The notes under the pieces were generated by a model. It was not told where the DNA came from and did no database searches. It worked only from the letters and a program-made list of their open reading frames with translations. From contig JABDKS010000276.1 of NCBI GenBank assembly GCA_013002105.1, positions 1-5,551 on the forward strand: a stretch of DNA of 5,551 bases. Direction: 5' to 3'. The DNA is from Pirellulaceae bacterium. GTDB taxonomy: Bacteria > Planctomycetota > Planctomycetia > Pirellulales > Pirellulaceae. A program made the position numbers and the translations under genes. Positions 5,017-5,551 of the stretch are shown here, one piece after another (positions within the stretch are counted from its first letter, which is position 1; each line of letters opens with the position of its first letter).

Positions 5017-5179
5017 CCTGATAAGTTGCCGCCGGATAGGTGTTGCCAAAGATGGGTTCGGTAGCTGAGCCCCACACTTTGCTTTCGCGATGCGTATCGA
5101 TGGTCAATTACGTCGAGCATCCGCGACAGACCAACCGCGGTCACTTACCTGGCGTAGAATTGCTGGTGCTGATGGTCTC

Positions 5180-5270
5180 GCGTAACGGTTGCCGTCAGCG
5201 AACCCGGCCATTGTGGTTTCCATTTCTTGACCGCACCACACCGGGCTCCGCTTGCCGCCAGGCGGATTGG
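5180..5270 (-). other. Diverged attC site
   Basis: The minus-strand R' GTTACGC (5186-5180) exactly complements the R'' of the next attC (4689-4683). The stem is CCCGG (5203-5207) with CCGGG (5241-5245), extended by AGCG (5197-5200) with CGCT (5249-5252). Minus-strand GCAAGCGGAGCCCGG aligns with GCAACGAAGGACCGG of the site at 4600-4689. The R'' of this site is not clear; a GCCAATC near 5270 is the best position. The strong R' match makes the left boundary more certain than the right. Confidence 0.6.
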
Positions 5271-5301
5271 CGCTTGACAACGCAAGCGTAAAGCGACGTC
5301 A

Positions 5302-5551
5302 TGGTTCGTCAGTTTGGGAGCGGCGCAAGAGCGAACATCGCCATGTCGCCATGCGCAAGATTGTATCAACCCGCCTAGCGTCAAAGCCAATTTGGTAAGA
5401 GTTGGGAAACAGGTTGAACCACGAAGTACACGAATGAGACGAAAGCATCGAGCACCGTCCTTTTTCGTGTGGTTCGTGTATTTCGTGGTCTGAATCGACC
5501 GCGCACCTTTTCGAGTATCAGGGGTTCCCCGCAGCCAGCAAAGCAGCCGAC
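5302..5551. repeat. Dispersed hairpin repeat A, copy 3 (cut by window end)
   Basis: It opens TGGTTCGTCAGTTTGGGAGC, matching copy 2 from 1058. The hairpin arms are CCACGAAGTACACGAA (5419-5434) and TTCGTGTATTTCGTGG (5473-5488), 16 bases with one G-T pair. GCGCACCTTTTCGAG and GGGGTTCCCCGCAGCCAGCA follow. The distal part resembles copy 1, keeping AGCAAAGCAGCCGAC, so it was not lost here as in copy 2. It runs off the window. No gene is seen in 5271-5551. Confidence 0.85.

Larger units (their letters stand above)
1833..5186 (-). mobile_element. Integron-type gene cassette array (minus strand)
   Basis: Seven candidate attC sites separate six intervals, each reading boundary, gene (if any), attC on the minus strand. 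Cassette ends match in the way circular cassettes require: the 5' R' box pairs with the R'' box of the attC at its 3' end. Three matches are perfect: 5186-5180 with 4689-4683, 4606-4600 with 4002-3996, and 3008-3002 with 2394-2388. Two are 6/7: 3921-3915 with 3664-3658, and 3609-3603 with 3093-3087. Approximate cassette lengths right to left are 580, 685, 312, 601, 698 and 471 bases. All confident genes share the orientation. No integrase gene or attI is in the window, so activity cannot be judged. Confidence 0.75.

Noticed and set aside
4029..5028. Inverted 11-base match AAGTTGCCGCC at the end of the cupin gene and before the 71-residue gene
   Set aside because: Too short to call a repeat, and at 4029 it is simply the codons for KLPP.
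1..5551. CRISPR array, tRNA or rRNA genes, insertion sequence
   Set aside because: No regularly spaced repeats, no cloverleaf or rRNA signatures, and no transposase or integrase motifs were found on either strand by eye.

Overview
The window looks like accessory chromosome from a planctomycete of the Rhodopirellula/Pirellula type. This rests on moderate GC, sparse short genes, few Shine-Dalgarno sequences, abundant dispersed hairpin repeats, and integron attC-like sites of a kind I associate with that group. The organism call is inference; no marker gene is present. No integrase, rRNA, tRNA or CRISPR array was seen.

The right two thirds (about 1833-5186) reads as an integron-type gene cassette array on the minus strand. 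Candidate attC sites lie at 5180-5270, 4600-4689, 3915-4002, 3603-3664, 3002-3093, 2304-2394 and 1833-1888. The best evidence is a chain of matching ends. In a circular cassette, the R' half-site at its 5' end should pair with the R'' box of the attC at its 3' end. Reading the minus strand, three cassettes match perfectly: GTTACGC/GCGTAAC, GTTAGGC/GCCTAAC and GTTACCC/GGGTAAC. Two more match at 6 of 7 bases: GTCACGA/TCGTAAC and GTTCAAA/CTTGAAC. Only the last cassette, with the ankyrin gene, does not match.

From right to left the cassettes carry: a 71-residue two-helix membrane protein; a 178-residue cupin with intact metal ligands; two cassettes with no convincing gene; an uncharacterised 188-residue protein; and a 119-residue ankyrin-like protein. 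Where boundaries are clear, the genes start 33-38 bases inside the cassette. They do not form one pathway, as is usual for cassette cargo.

The left third (1-1830) is mostly non-coding repeat DNA. A partial SUKH (SMI1/KNR4-like) gene runs off the left edge on the minus strand, preceded by small coding-like pieces joined by ATGA overlaps. A repeat of about 230-260 bp with a long CACGAA/TTCGTG hairpin occurs at 419-680, 1058-1292 and 5302-5551; the last two copies abut attC-like sequence. A 53 bp direct repeat and two small CGGAG-loop hairpins lie between the first two copies.
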